Shown piece by piece: positions 53,901-61,430 of a stretch of 64,000 bases of DNA. Under the pieces are notes generated by a model. The model was not told the origin of the DNA. It was given only the letters and a program-made list of their open reading frames with translations, and searched no databases. Both the position numbers and the translations under genes were made by a program. The DNA lies in the NCBI RefSeq assembly GCF_036417845.1, contig NC_089978.1, positions 161,693,962-161,757,961 of the forward strand, read 5' to 3'. This stretch comes from Apteryx mantelli (Eukaryota; Chordata; Aves; Apterygiformes; Apterygidae). How positions within the stretch are numbered: the first letter of the stretch is position 1; each line of letters begins with the position of its first letter.

Positions 53901-56226
53901 TTCTAATGCTAGCATTAGATTGCTTATTGGAATCTGTAAGCCTATGATACTGACAACAGCAGTACGGTAGGCAGTGTCTGTAAGTACATAATACCTAACT
54001 TATATGATTTTGATGAAAATTACTTTAGGCTATTAATATTCTTTCTGTAACTTAGATTAGTATTAACGAGTTACTAGGAAAGAAATACAAATTGAGATAA
54101 CATTGTATAAATCCATAGTGCATCAGCACCTTGAAAACTATGTACACTTGGGCTCCTCCTTTTAAAAGGGTGCAACAGAACTGGAAATTTGCTGGGTTTA
54201 TGTTCACTGTAGGCTTAGAAGCAGGTTGTAGAGGAAGATGGACCTTCTTGGTCTGACTAAGCAAAGCTACTGTTAGAGAATAAAAGTCTAGAGCTCTAAA
54301 AGCTGGCTGCTTGAGCTTTGATTTGTTTATTTTAAGTTTAGGGCTTTAATAGACAAAGAGAGCTTAATTCAACAATTAATGTTATGTGTCCTTTCTTCTC
54401 CTTCAAATGCATACATATATAAGCTCCACTTACACTTCTTATATCAGGAATGTAAGGGTCATCTACTGTGTCTCAGATTACTATACTTGTCTGAATTTGC
54501 AAATTTGAATTTGCAAAACCATTAAAGCTTTGGATCTTGTTTGAGATGATTAAAAAAAATAGAACAAGAAAAAAATTGCACTTAAATCTACCCTCTTGGA
54601 AAAAAAACCCCTACTTTTAACTCTAAAACTGGAATTGTATATGCTAAAACATAATCTTTGGTCATGTGTAAAATTTTTTTCTCACCTTTCTCAGGAGCTC
54701 AGTTAGGAACGGGTGACGGCCATACTGTTGGTGTTCAGACATGTGCCCTGGGAGATTCTCATACTGGAGCAAGTGGAATTCAGCAGCAAGGTATTATGAG
54801 AGTACCTGTCTATATCTCCAAATTCTTGCAACTTTAGAAAAACAGACAAAACATCAAAACAACTTGAATCAATTTTTGGTGACAGCTGCTGTCTACAACT
54901 TGAAATGGCCTTGTTTCTGTTCTTTAAACATAAATTATCTTTTAGAGTGAACTTGCTTGTCTTGTCACTTTTATCTCTAAAATCCTAATCTAGAACAATA
55001 TTCATATATTGTTTCGTGATTGGAGAGGGGAAAATGACAAGTATAACTTAACAAAAAAATCTGTTAATATTATCTTAGGTTACTTTAAAAGCAAAATACT
55101 GAAAGAAGAATTAGTGTTAGTATTTTTGTGTTTGATAGCAAAACTTGCATGTTATCATTTTTCCTGATTTCCCCCCCCCCCCCCCCATCTTTCTTATATG
55201 TAATCAACTTTCAATGTTTTGTCTGGGTATTCTCATATAATGGAAGCAAATTTTTATTACTTTAACTACACAAAAATTTCAGGTGTGGTTAGTAGTAGAT
55301 CAAAATTGCAGGCAGATTTATCCCACCTGTCTTTTCTCTGCAGTCTTGATGGAGGTTGTGTATTCACCGGTCATGAAGAGTGTACTCTTTAAGTGCCCAG
55401 AACATAACTGGAACACAGTAACTGTTCAGAATAAGAAAACTTGCAGCTGCTTTTGCTAATTTGCTCTACTTATTCAGAGGGCTCAGTGTCAGGGTTGCCA
55501 GTTTACATGAACGAAAAAATGGTTTGTGTCTAAGTAACTTCCAATTTTTCTGCCACTTAGCTACGTTAAAGATTTGTTATTATTGCTATAACAATAATAA
55601 AAAGGATGACGAGAGTTGGCAGTACAAAAGTTAAATTTTATAGCAGCTTAGAAAATGGCAATATATCCAAACATCTTATGCTTGCAACAAATAGGAAAAA
55701 TAATACATTAATGTCTATGCACTTAATACATTGCTTTACACATACTTATTTATTAACAGCATTTTTTAATTACTGTACATGATGTCATGAGTATTTTTTT
55801 TGGTAAGGAAACTTTTCTTCTTTCAAGATAGTTTCTATCAGGATTTTTTGTGATAGTGATGGAAAGCTAATCAATTGGCTCTTTTTTGCTGTAAATCTTA
55901 AAGAATGTAATTGTACACTTGGTTCTGGTTCTAAATTTTATTATGATAAATATCTACTCTATCTGAACAGGTTACTGTCAAGCAAGTAGTATCTTACACT
56001 ACGCTCATGGAGACAATCACCAATCACACTTATTGCAAACAGGTAATTAAAAAAAAAAAAGGCTTCCTGTGTGTATATATAAAGGCACAATAGAGTCTTA
56101 AGTATTGGTTTTAAATTATCAGGAAGAACATCCCTTGGTACTGGCATTAGTGCAGGCAAACGCCCAAATCCAGAAGAAGAAACTCAGAGCATTGGGCCAA
56201 AAGTCCAGCGACAGAGCACAAATTAA
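18793..56226 (+). CDS. CRY1: CRY1, cryptochrome 1 (13 coding exons, 621 aa)
   Basis: Cryptochrome 1 is a photolyase-family flavoprotein that, with PER proteins, represses CLOCK-BMAL1 transcription in the nucleus. Coding exons: 18793-18950, 40903-41011, 45120-45262, 46699-46883, 48414-48502, 49086-49226, 49356-49667, 52207-52358, 52453-52655, 53441-53542, 54695-54790, 55971-56042 and 56123-56226. All introns begin GT and end AG and all phases agree, giving 621 residues. The N-terminal photolyase domain starts [19 protein letters not shown]. The FAD-binding region keeps the electron-transfer tryptophans W320, W374 and W397 and pocket residues D387 and N393. The PER/CLOCK-binding helix is at about 473-493. 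A variable tail (about 498-621) ends PKVQRQSTN. Human CRY1 is 586 residues; the difference is mostly one extra tail exon (54695-54790). Confidence 0.96.
18979..18986 (+). promoter_or_regulatory. CRY1: Near-D-box TTATGTAT in early intron 1
   Basis: Matches 7 of 8 bases of TTATGTAA, 28 bp after exon 1, inside GC-rich sequence where AT-rich octamers are rare by chance. Confidence 0.35.
19103..19110 (-). promoter_or_regulatory. CRY1: Near-D-box in early intron 1
   Basis: TTACATAT reads ATATGTAA on the minus strand, 7 of 8 bases of the D-box. It is the third such site around exon 1. Confidence 0.35.
30191..30273. promoter_or_regulatory. CRY1: Intron-1 module: two inverted RREs around an RFX X-box
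   Basis: AAAGTAGGTCA (30207-30217) is a perfect ROR/REV-ERB response element (WAWNTRGGTCA). On the other strand, AAAGTAGGTCG (30263-30273) is a second one with a single mismatch. Their first 10 bases form a perfect inverted repeat. Between them GTTGCTAGAGCAAC (30250-30263) is a perfectly dyad-symmetric RFX X-box. GTTACGTATA at 30191-30200 is a weak D-box-like match. Functional RREs in Cry1 intron 1 are known in mouse and give Cry1 its late phase, so this is a strong candidate for the avian counterpart. Confidence 0.65.
31678..32165 (-). mobile_element. CR1 LINE 3' fragment in CRY1 intron 1
   Basis: Minus-strand CR1, with its 3' terminus at the left (CACAGAATCACAGAACAGCTGAGG), about 490 bp and 5'-truncated. 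The minus strand preserves the ORF2 C-terminus with motifs [20 protein letters not shown]. It is clearly younger than the 13.1 kb copy. It lies antisense to CRY1. Confidence 0.92.
39530..40250. other. GC-rich patch of unknown origin in CRY1 intron 1
   Basis: Base composition rises abruptly compared with its surroundings, with AATAAA at 39852-39857 and 40230-40235. It could be an old retroelement piece, such as a long terminal repeat, or a retrocopy. I recognise no coding family and could not define terminal repeats or target duplications. Confidence 0.3.
40425..40500 (-). mobile_element. Possible ancient CR1/L3-like remnant
   Basis: GGATTGTCATCTAGTCTCACCTC resembles the degraded repeat phrase also seen near 10.95 kb. 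It is short and diverged, so this is a tentative call. Confidence 0.35.
40810..40847 (+). repeat. 19-bp tandem duplication before CRY1 exon 2
   Basis: AGTTCCCTTTTCCTATTTT occurs twice in perfect tandem (40810-40828 and 40829-40847), 55 bp before the exon 2 start. It enlarges the pyrimidine-rich region upstream of the acceptor. Confidence 0.9.
40903..41011 (+). CDS. CRY1: CRY1 coding exon 2
   Basis: Completes Arg53 and encodes residues 54-89 ([20 protein letters not shown] onward to VFPRLFK) of the photolyase-homology domain. Acceptor TTTGCAG, donor AAG|GTAAAT, phase 0 at the end. Confidence 0.96.
41012..45119 (+). other. CRY1: CRY1 intron 2
   Basis: 4,108 nt with no recognised gene or mobile element. 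Short low-complexity T and AG-rich tracts near 44.35-44.83 kb are the only notable content. Confidence 0.85.
45120..45262 (+). CDS. CRY1: CRY1 coding exon 3
   Basis: Residues 90-136 and two bases of Lys137, from [20 protein letters not shown] to ISHTLYDLD. Acceptor GTTTCAG, donor AA|GTAAGT. Confidence 0.96.
45263..46698 (+). other. CRY1: CRY1 intron 3
   Basis: 1,436 nt of AT-rich sequence. No feature recognised. Confidence 0.85.
46699..46883 (+). CDS. CRY1: CRY1 coding exon 4
   Basis: Completes Lys137 and runs to Leu198 plus one base of Gly199, from [20 protein letters not shown] to YGVPSLEEL. It links the N-terminal domain to the FAD-binding region. Donor G|GTATAC is weak but in phase with the next exon. 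Confidence 0.95.
47110..47124 (+). promoter_or_regulatory. DR3 nuclear receptor motif
   Basis: AGGTCA-GAT-AGGTCA is a perfect direct repeat with a 3-bp spacer, the arrangement preferred by vitamin D receptor-RXR. The motif is exact but the function is untested. Confidence 0.4.
47892..47937. repeat. (TC)23 microsatellite
   Basis: Uninterrupted TC dinucleotide repeat of 46 nt in CRY1 intron 4. Its length is probably variable between individuals. Confidence 0.95.
48414..48502 (+). CDS. CRY1: CRY1 coding exon 5
   Basis: Completes Gly199 and encodes residues 200-228, [20 protein letters not shown] to HLERK. Phase 0 at the end, donor AAG|GTATAT. Confidence 0.96.
48503..49085 (+). other. CRY1: CRY1 intron 5
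   Basis: 583 nt with no recognised feature. Confidence 0.85.
49086..49226 (+). CDS. CRY1: CRY1 coding exon 6
   Basis: Residues 229-275, [20 protein letters not shown] to KLTDLYKK. This part of the FAD-binding region contains the conserved [10 protein letters not shown] motif. Confidence 0.96.
49282..49301. repeat. C20 homopolymer in CRY1 intron 6
   Basis: Twenty C residues within a 129-nt intron (49227-49355), preceded by a T tract. It lies close to the branch and acceptor region of exon 7, so its length could affect splicing. Confidence 0.9.
49356..49667 (+). CDS. CRY1: CRY1 coding exon 7
   Basis: The largest coding exon, residues 276-379, from [20 protein letters not shown] to WISWEEGMK. 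It carries tryptophans W320 and W374 of the photolyase electron-transfer chain and the conserved [20 protein letters not shown] motif of the FAD pocket. Confidence 0.97.
49668..52206 (+). other. CRY1: CRY1 intron 7
   Basis: 2,539 nt. It contains a TA-rich low-complexity block at about 51174-51245 and an AAT repeat at about 51361-51385. No mobile element is recognised. Confidence 0.85.
51174..51245. repeat. TA-rich low-complexity block
   Basis: Imperfect TATATA and TATTTATA repeats over about 70 nt in CRY1 intron 7. Confidence 0.85.
52207..52358 (+). CDS. CRY1: CRY1 coding exon 8
   Basis: Residues 380-429 and two bases of Arg430, from [20 protein letters not shown] to [12 protein letters not shown]. 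It contains D387, N393 (facing flavin N5 in CRY structures) and W397. Acceptor CTCAAG, donor AG|GTAATT. Confidence 0.97.
52453..52655 (+). CDS. CRY1: CRY1 coding exon 9
   Basis: Completes Arg430 and runs to Leu497 plus one base of Gly498. It includes the end of the FAD-binding region and the helix [20 protein letters not shown] (about 473-492) that contacts PER and the clock activator. The preceding intron 8 is only 94 nt. Confidence 0.97.
52656..53440 (+). other. CRY1: CRY1 intron 9
   Basis: 785 nt with a G homopolymer near 52816-52830. Reading through the donor adds a 22-codon in-frame extension before TAG. Confidence 0.85.
53441..53542 (+). CDS. CRY1: CRY1 coding exon 10 (tail begins)
   Basis: Residues 498-531 plus one base of Gly532. 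Gly/Asn/Ser-rich tail sequence including [18 protein letters not shown]. Like human CRY1 this is a disordered C-terminal extension. Confidence 0.94.
53543..54694 (+). other. CRY1: CRY1 intron 10
   Basis: 1,152 nt, AT-rich. No recognised feature. Confidence 0.85.
54695..54790 (+). CDS. CRY1: CRY1 coding exon 11 (extra avian tail exon)
   Basis: 96 nt encoding 32 residues of the tail ([20 protein letters not shown] then [11 protein letters not shown]). It has good splice sites, TTTCTCAG and CAAG|GTATTA, and its length is a multiple of three, so skipping it keeps the frame. Human CRY1, as I know it, lacks the corresponding segment, which accounts for most of the 35-residue length difference. Confidence 0.92.
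54791..55970 (+). other. CRY1: CRY1 intron 11
   Basis: 1,180 nt. Contains a C homopolymer near 55171-55186. Read-through of its donor would add 15 codons ([15 protein letters not shown]) then TAG. Confidence 0.85.
55971..56042 (+). CDS. CRY1: CRY1 coding exon 12
   Basis: 72 nt completing Gly564 and encoding 565-587, including [11 protein letters not shown]. It corresponds to human exon 11, the 24-residue exon whose skipping gives the long-period CRY1 delta-11 allele linked to delayed sleep phase. Intron 12 after it is only 80 nt. Confidence 0.95.
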
Positions 56227-56230
56227 ACTG
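56123..56230 (+). CDS. CRY1: CRY1 coding exon 13, with stop
   Basis: Completes Gly588 and encodes 589-621 ([20 protein letters not shown] then [13 protein letters not shown]), with TAA at 56224-56226. The exon ends four bases after the stop at 56230 (donor ACTG|GTAAGA). An exon junction this close to the stop should not trigger nonsense-mediated decay. KRP within [11 protein letters not shown] resembles the bipartite nuclear signal of the mammalian tail. Confidence 0.95.
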
Positions 56231-58212
56231 GTAAGAACTGAGAAATTTCAAAGTTGTCCTGTCAGTAAGTTATTGTACAGGTTTTGTATCTATTAATAAC
56301 ATTTGTATTGCTGCAATACAAAGTACCTTAAACTATTGTTCTAGATCCTTCAGTTTCAGGTGCTGTGCAAACATAAAACATAAATTCTGGCCCTAGAAAG
56401 CTTGCAAAGTAGGAGATAGGAAGCAGAAGAACAGATCAAGACTGAAGAATAGCAGACACCTTATTTAAGGTGTCAAAGAAGTGGAGGTCCATGAACTGTG
56501 GTTCCATAAACATTAGCAGAGCTGCTTATGTAGCCTCATTTACTCTCTGCTTCTGAATCTTGCCTTAGACTGTGCCAGCAGCACTGCTTGTGTGAATATA
56601 CAGTCAACTGCATCAGAAAACTGACAGAGCTTAAAGGGAAGTCTCAGAGCCTGGATTAGAGCTTTTAGATGTGCAACTGAATCAGGAAGGCCGTGTTTTA
56701 AAGAGACTATGCAAAAAAACTGATGTAGTCCTTGGATTCTTGGATCCTTGTACTGGGGACCTTTTGTCACTGGCCCATAATCCAAGCAGGATGCTCAGAT
56801 TGCCGAAGTTTGTCAAGAAGAACTGTGGTGAAAAGTAGTTGAATTTGAGGAAGGAGGCATGGGTGAGAGGATGATCATGAGTTGTACTTCTGGCCACCCT
56901 GAATTTGGGCTGATAGCTAGTTATGCATGAACCGGTGTCAAAATATGTGTAGTGAGAGGAAGTAAATTGTGAAAAATTTGATTTGTGTGAAATGATCAAC
57001 ATAAAGAAGTTTACTGGATTTTGTGTTTTGGATACAATTACTTAGGAATAGGGAAAGGAGGGAGAAGAGGACCAAAGACATTGTACCCTTCCTGTGAGCT
57101 TGAGTTGAGAGTAATTAGGAAAATCACTTGAGATGCATGTTAAAGACTAATTACTTAGAAGGGAAGCCAGGAAAGGATGGCTGTCTGAAACAAGAAGGGA
57201 CAAGATTTCAGGAGCATAGATTAAAGGCAGTCAACATGTCATTCCATCTGTATCTTTCATAGAAATTTTAAGAGTTGGTCATTATGGAGTTTGGAGAAAG
57301 TAACAAAAATAATGGGTGTAGAGCCTTTGGTGGAACTGGGAGATAGGAATGCCATACAGCAATTGTAGAAAGCACATTCAGCATCTCTAGAGATAAAATA
57401 GCAGATTTAATCTTTTGTATTTGGCTTTGACAGCAAGATCTAATTTTGCTTGTTATGCAGCATCAGCATTTTGACAAAGTTATTGCAGTGCATTATGAAC
57501 AGTTGTGCTGTACTGATTTGATTCAGTAAAGAACTACAGCATTGTTCCCTTGATGCCTATCATTCTCCGTTTCTTAAAGAAGTGAGCTGAGACACTACTG
57601 CTTGTTCCATCTGCTATTTTCTCATATATATGGAGCAGTGTAAACTGTGCTTCTGTGTTCTCAACAGAACTTTTGGCACTGAGGCCAAAGCGGAGCGCAA
57701 GTCCGAGAGAGTCCATATTTTGGTAGCTGTCTAATTCTTAGTATGTGTAGATTTCATTCAGCATCCATGTTTTGTATTGCAGAATTCCTTAGGTGCTCAT
57801 GTCTTTGTAAAAGTAATACCTGTAGAGAGAACAGCTGGGTCCTGTATAAGCGCTTATTCAATGGAGAGATGGGTTGGAGGGGTTTCTAGTTCTGCAGAGA
57901 AGACTGACTTTCTGTTAGGGATGTTCAGGGCATGCAGCAAGAGCATTGGAGTTGGATATAAAAATTAACCAAGATTCAAAAGCACTGCTGGCAAATAAAT
58001 GCACACTTTGTGATTAGCCATAAAGTACAGAGGTGGTGGATTTTTTTCCCCTTTTGGCATCGAAGGAGTAAGAATAAGAGTTCTGAGTCATTTGGGCCTG
58101 TAAAAGGGCTTACTGCGCTGAGAAAGGGGGAAAGAGTATTGGTCCCTTGAATTACTTCTGCCTTCCCCAAAGACAATTTGCTTAAATGGGGTTTTGTTTT
58201 CTTTTCTTGCAG
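56231..58212 (+). other. CRY1: CRY1 intron 13, within the 3' UTR
   Basis: 1,982 nt between the exon holding the stop codon and the terminal UTR exon. It contains an old LINE-like remnant near 56.34-56.41 kb and nothing else recognised. Retaining it would not change the protein. Confidence 0.75.
56340..56410. mobile_element. Possible ancient L3/CR1-type remnant
   Basis: GTGCTGTGCAAACATAAAACAT followed by TTCTGGCCCTAGAAAGCTTGCA resembles the 3' part of old L3-like LINEs (GCTGTACAAACA...CCCAAAGAGCTTACA). Judged from memory only. Confidence 0.35.
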
Positions 58213-58890
58213 CATTATTGGAAGAGAACGTACCACACAAAGAACACGCGGGACAAAATTCTGCTACTCTGTATTGGAACTGAAGTGTTGTGAGAGTACT
58301 TGTACTAAAACAACATACTTTTTCATAAATTATTTTCAATTGTTCTCAGTTGTTGTAAGCAAGTCCAATTTTTGGAATGCATTATTTCTAACTGGCATTT
58401 CTATGTTTTTTAACTTTTTAATGACGCTTTCACAAAGGGCAAATTGAGTTTTGTATATAAAGTATTTGGTGAAGAATTTGTTAACTTAATGTAAATATAA
58501 ACATTCATGATTAGCGATAGACCCATCAATATATTTTTGATAATCTTTCATGTATATGGTAGTAGGAAAAGCTGTAGTGATGTTCTGTAAAATGGATGGA
58601 CATAGAAGGTTTTGAGGTTTTTAAACTATTACTATTTTTAGATTTCAGAATTTGACCTCTGTATGATCAACTTCATACTTTCATAATTTAGGTGCTTAGG
58701 ACTGTGTTTAATCAAAATACAGAAGAGTGGCAACCTTTATTAAATGCATTTGTATATAAGTCATATGTCAATTTTTTGTCAAGTTGTAAAATTATCATGT
58801 ATACGTTCAGTCCTTGTATTTTGCAGTTGCCTTGTTCAGTAATGATATTGACCCTGTTAATAATAAAAAAATAATAATAATAAAAAAATT
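58213..58890 (+). other. CRY1: CRY1 terminal 3' UTR exon
   Basis: It starts after the acceptor CTTTTCTTGCAG. It carries three Pumilio-type sites (TGTANATA) at 58452-58459, 58490-58497 and 58751-58758, with a fourth overlapping the end at 58890-58897. AATAAA at 58862-58867 followed by T/G-rich sequence (58904-58922) marks the probable cleavage region. Confidence 0.75.
58862..58867 (+). terminator. CRY1: CRY1 poly(A) signal AATAAA
   Basis: Canonical hexamer in an AAT-rich tract about 650 nt into the terminal exon, followed by a TGTGTC...TTTTTGTGT downstream element. ATTAAA at 59121-59126 is an alternative distal signal. Confidence 0.65.
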
Positions 58891-59895
58891 GTATATACAG
58901 ATACATGTGTCTTTTTGTGTATGCTATTGCTCCGGTATATATTTCCTAACAAAATTATTTGAAAAAAAAAATAAGGGAGATGTAATGTTCAGACTTGGTA
59001 TAGTTAATTGTACATGGCTTCTAGTTTGACTTTCACTCAGGTTTCATGATACTGAAACAAGATGCTGTCCAAATTATTTGGCTGTTTTTATTGAAATTGT
59101 ATGTGTGTATGTAGTCTTGCATTAAATATTTTTTCCCAATCAAATTCATTAGGTGTTTCTGCAAAATTTAAATTGTATGTGTTTTTTTGCTATATCTATC
59201 ATTTGCTTGATAGCCTGGCATTGTTTCCTGCAGCTGGTTTGCTGCTCTTCAAGGATGCTGACTTCTAAAAATGCATCATGTTTATTGGCCACTATGTCAA
59301 AACTCTGCCTCTATCTGAAATGTTTAAAGAAATTGTTTATAATGTTTTCTCAGAATGTTAAGATCTCTGAAGAAACAGTCTGAATTAATACATTTACATA
59401 AAACTAGGTCAATTGTCCACTTCAGTGGATGTACAAATTATTCTCACGTGTGAGGAATTAATTATCTGTTCTTAGTATCATGTGATTGACATGGGGCACT
59501 TGGAGATAAAATTCAGACCAGATTCATGGGTTGACAATATGTGCAGCAGGACAAGCTGCCATGATTCTGTCTATTCATAGATTTTTAGATAATAGTTAAT
59601 GTAAATATCTTTGCATACTGATTTGGGCACCATAGCAAAATTAAAAGTCCTACTAAAAAATACAGGTATATGCATTAAAGCAGAGGATCTTTGACTGGTC
59701 TTCAAGAAAAAACCTCAACACTGAAAATGGAGAAACAGATGTTAAGTATTTTCCACAGGTCAATCCAAGCAGAATGGAGAGGTTTCCTGGTAACATACAT
59801 AAACCAACAGATTACACAATTCTCTTGCTCATTTCAGTAATCTAAAAAAGGAGAGGTTAGACCAGAGGCCTATAATGTTTTAGGAAATGTTTTAT
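58891..59895. other. 3' flank of CRY1
   Basis: About 1 kb of AT-rich flank with no gene. It contains AAACTAGGTCA (59401-59411, a perfect RORE) and the E-box CACGTG (59445-59450) within 50 bp. Confidence 0.6.
59401..59450 (+). promoter_or_regulatory. RORE and E-box pair downstream of CRY1
   Basis: AAACTAGGTCA matches WAWNTRGGTCA at every position, and CACGTG follows 33 bp later. The pair lies about 0.5 kb past the CRY1 poly(A) signal and just before the CR1 insertion. Confidence 0.4.
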
Positions 59896-59972
59896 CCTGT
59901 CAAGATAAGGGAAGGGAAGTACCTGGGACAACACACCCTGTGCCTTGCCGGAACGCCTGGAAGAAGCGGTGA

Positions 59973-60471
59973 GTGATTGTTAGGGGGGACTCCCTGCTGC
60001 AGGGGATGGAGGCATCTATCTGCCGACCTGACCTCATGTCTAGAGAGGTTTGTGGCCTGCCAGGGGCTCACGTGAGAGATGTCATGCAAAGACTGCCAAG
60101 GCTTGTCCACGCTTCGGACTATTACCCACTGCTGCTCTTCCATGTGGGTGCCAATGACACCAAGGGCAAACTGGAGACCATCAAGCAGGATTTCAGAGCT
60201 CTGGGGATGGTGGTCAAGGGTCTGGGAGCCCAGGTCATCTTCTCCTCAATCCTGCCAGTGAGGAGGATGGATGAGAGGAGGAGGAGACAGACTCCAAGTT
60301 AATGACTGGCTGCACCGCTGGTGTTGGCAACAGGGTTTTGGTTTCTACAACCATGGGACCCTGTTTGAAGATCGACAACTGATGGCAAGAGATGGGATCC
60401 ACCTCACGAGGCGGGGCATGCGGGTCTTTGCCAACAGGTTGGCCAGCCTGGTAAGGAAGGCTTTAAACTAG
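59973..60471 (+). pseudogene. CR1 ORF1 remnant, SGNH/GDSL esterase domain
   Basis: Blocks of an SGNH hydrolase, as carried by CR1 ORF1, are visible: GDSLL (59985-59999, catalytic serine), VGANDT (60144-60161) and DGIHLT (60391-60408, catalytic Asp and His). A frameshift near 60.29 kb separates the first two blocks from the last, and the upstream part of ORF1 is missing. It cannot make a complete protein. Confidence 0.85.
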
Positions 60472-60629
60472 GAAAGATGGGGGAAGGGGAGAGTTATAGT
60501 GCCAGGGTAGCTGGCAAAAGACAGCTCAAGTCGGGATGCCTCCAACAGGTGAATGCAGCCAGGGAAGTGCGCGTGGGATGTGGCTATGGAGGATCCTCTT
60601 TTACCCCTCCTGGGAAACCTGCATGCTCG

Positions 60630-61430
60630 ATCACCTCTCTGAAATGCCTGTACACCAATGCACGCAGCTTGGGGAACAAACAGGAAGAACTAGAGATATG
60701 TGTGCGGTCGCAGGGCCATGATCTCATTGCCGTTACAGAGACATGGTGGGATAGCTCGCATGACTGGAGTGCCGTCATGGATGGCTACGTGCTTTTTAGG
60801 AAAGACAGGCCAGGAAAGCGAGGTGGTGGAGTTGCTCTTTAGGTGAGAGAGCAACTGGAATGTATTGAGCTGTGCCTAGGGGTGGATGAAGAGCGAGTTG
60901 AGTGCTTATGGGTAAGGATCAAAGGGCAGGCTAGCATGGGTGACACTGTTGTGGGTGTTTACTACAGGCCACCTGATCAGGATGAGGAAGTCGATGAGGC
61001 CTTCTACAGACAGCTGGAAGTAGCCTCTGGTTCTCATGGGGGACTTCAACCACCCCGATATCTGCTGGAAAGACAACACAGCTAGGCACAAACAGTCCCA
61101 GAGGTTCCTGCAGAGCATTGGTGACAACTTCTTGACCCAGGTGGTGGAGGAGCCAACAAGGAGAGGTGTGCTGCTGGACCTCGTACTAACAAACAAAGAA
61201 GGACTGGTGGAAGATGTGAAGGTCGGGGGCAGCCTTGGCTGCAGTGACCACGAGATGGTGGAGTTCAGGATCCTGCGAGGAGGAGGCAGGGCACCAAGTA
61301 GGATCGCAACCCTGGACTTCAGGAGAGCAAACTTTGGCCTCTTCAGGGACCTACTTGGAGTAATCCCATGGGTGAGGGCCCTAGAAGGAAGGGGGGTCCA
61401 AGAGAGCTGGTTAATATTCAAACATCACTT
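60630..61430 (+). pseudogene. CR1 ORF2 endonuclease remnant
   Basis: APE-type endonuclease motifs in order: [38 protein letters not shown] (from 61039) and CSDHEMV (61240-61260). An in-frame TAG at 60840-60842 and a frameshift near 61.03 kb, between GVYYRPP and GDFNHP, break it. Confidence 0.9.

Noticed and set aside
60906-61421. 171-codon minus-strand open frame within the CR1
   Set aside because: Shadow of the endonuclease region on the opposite strand, not a gene.
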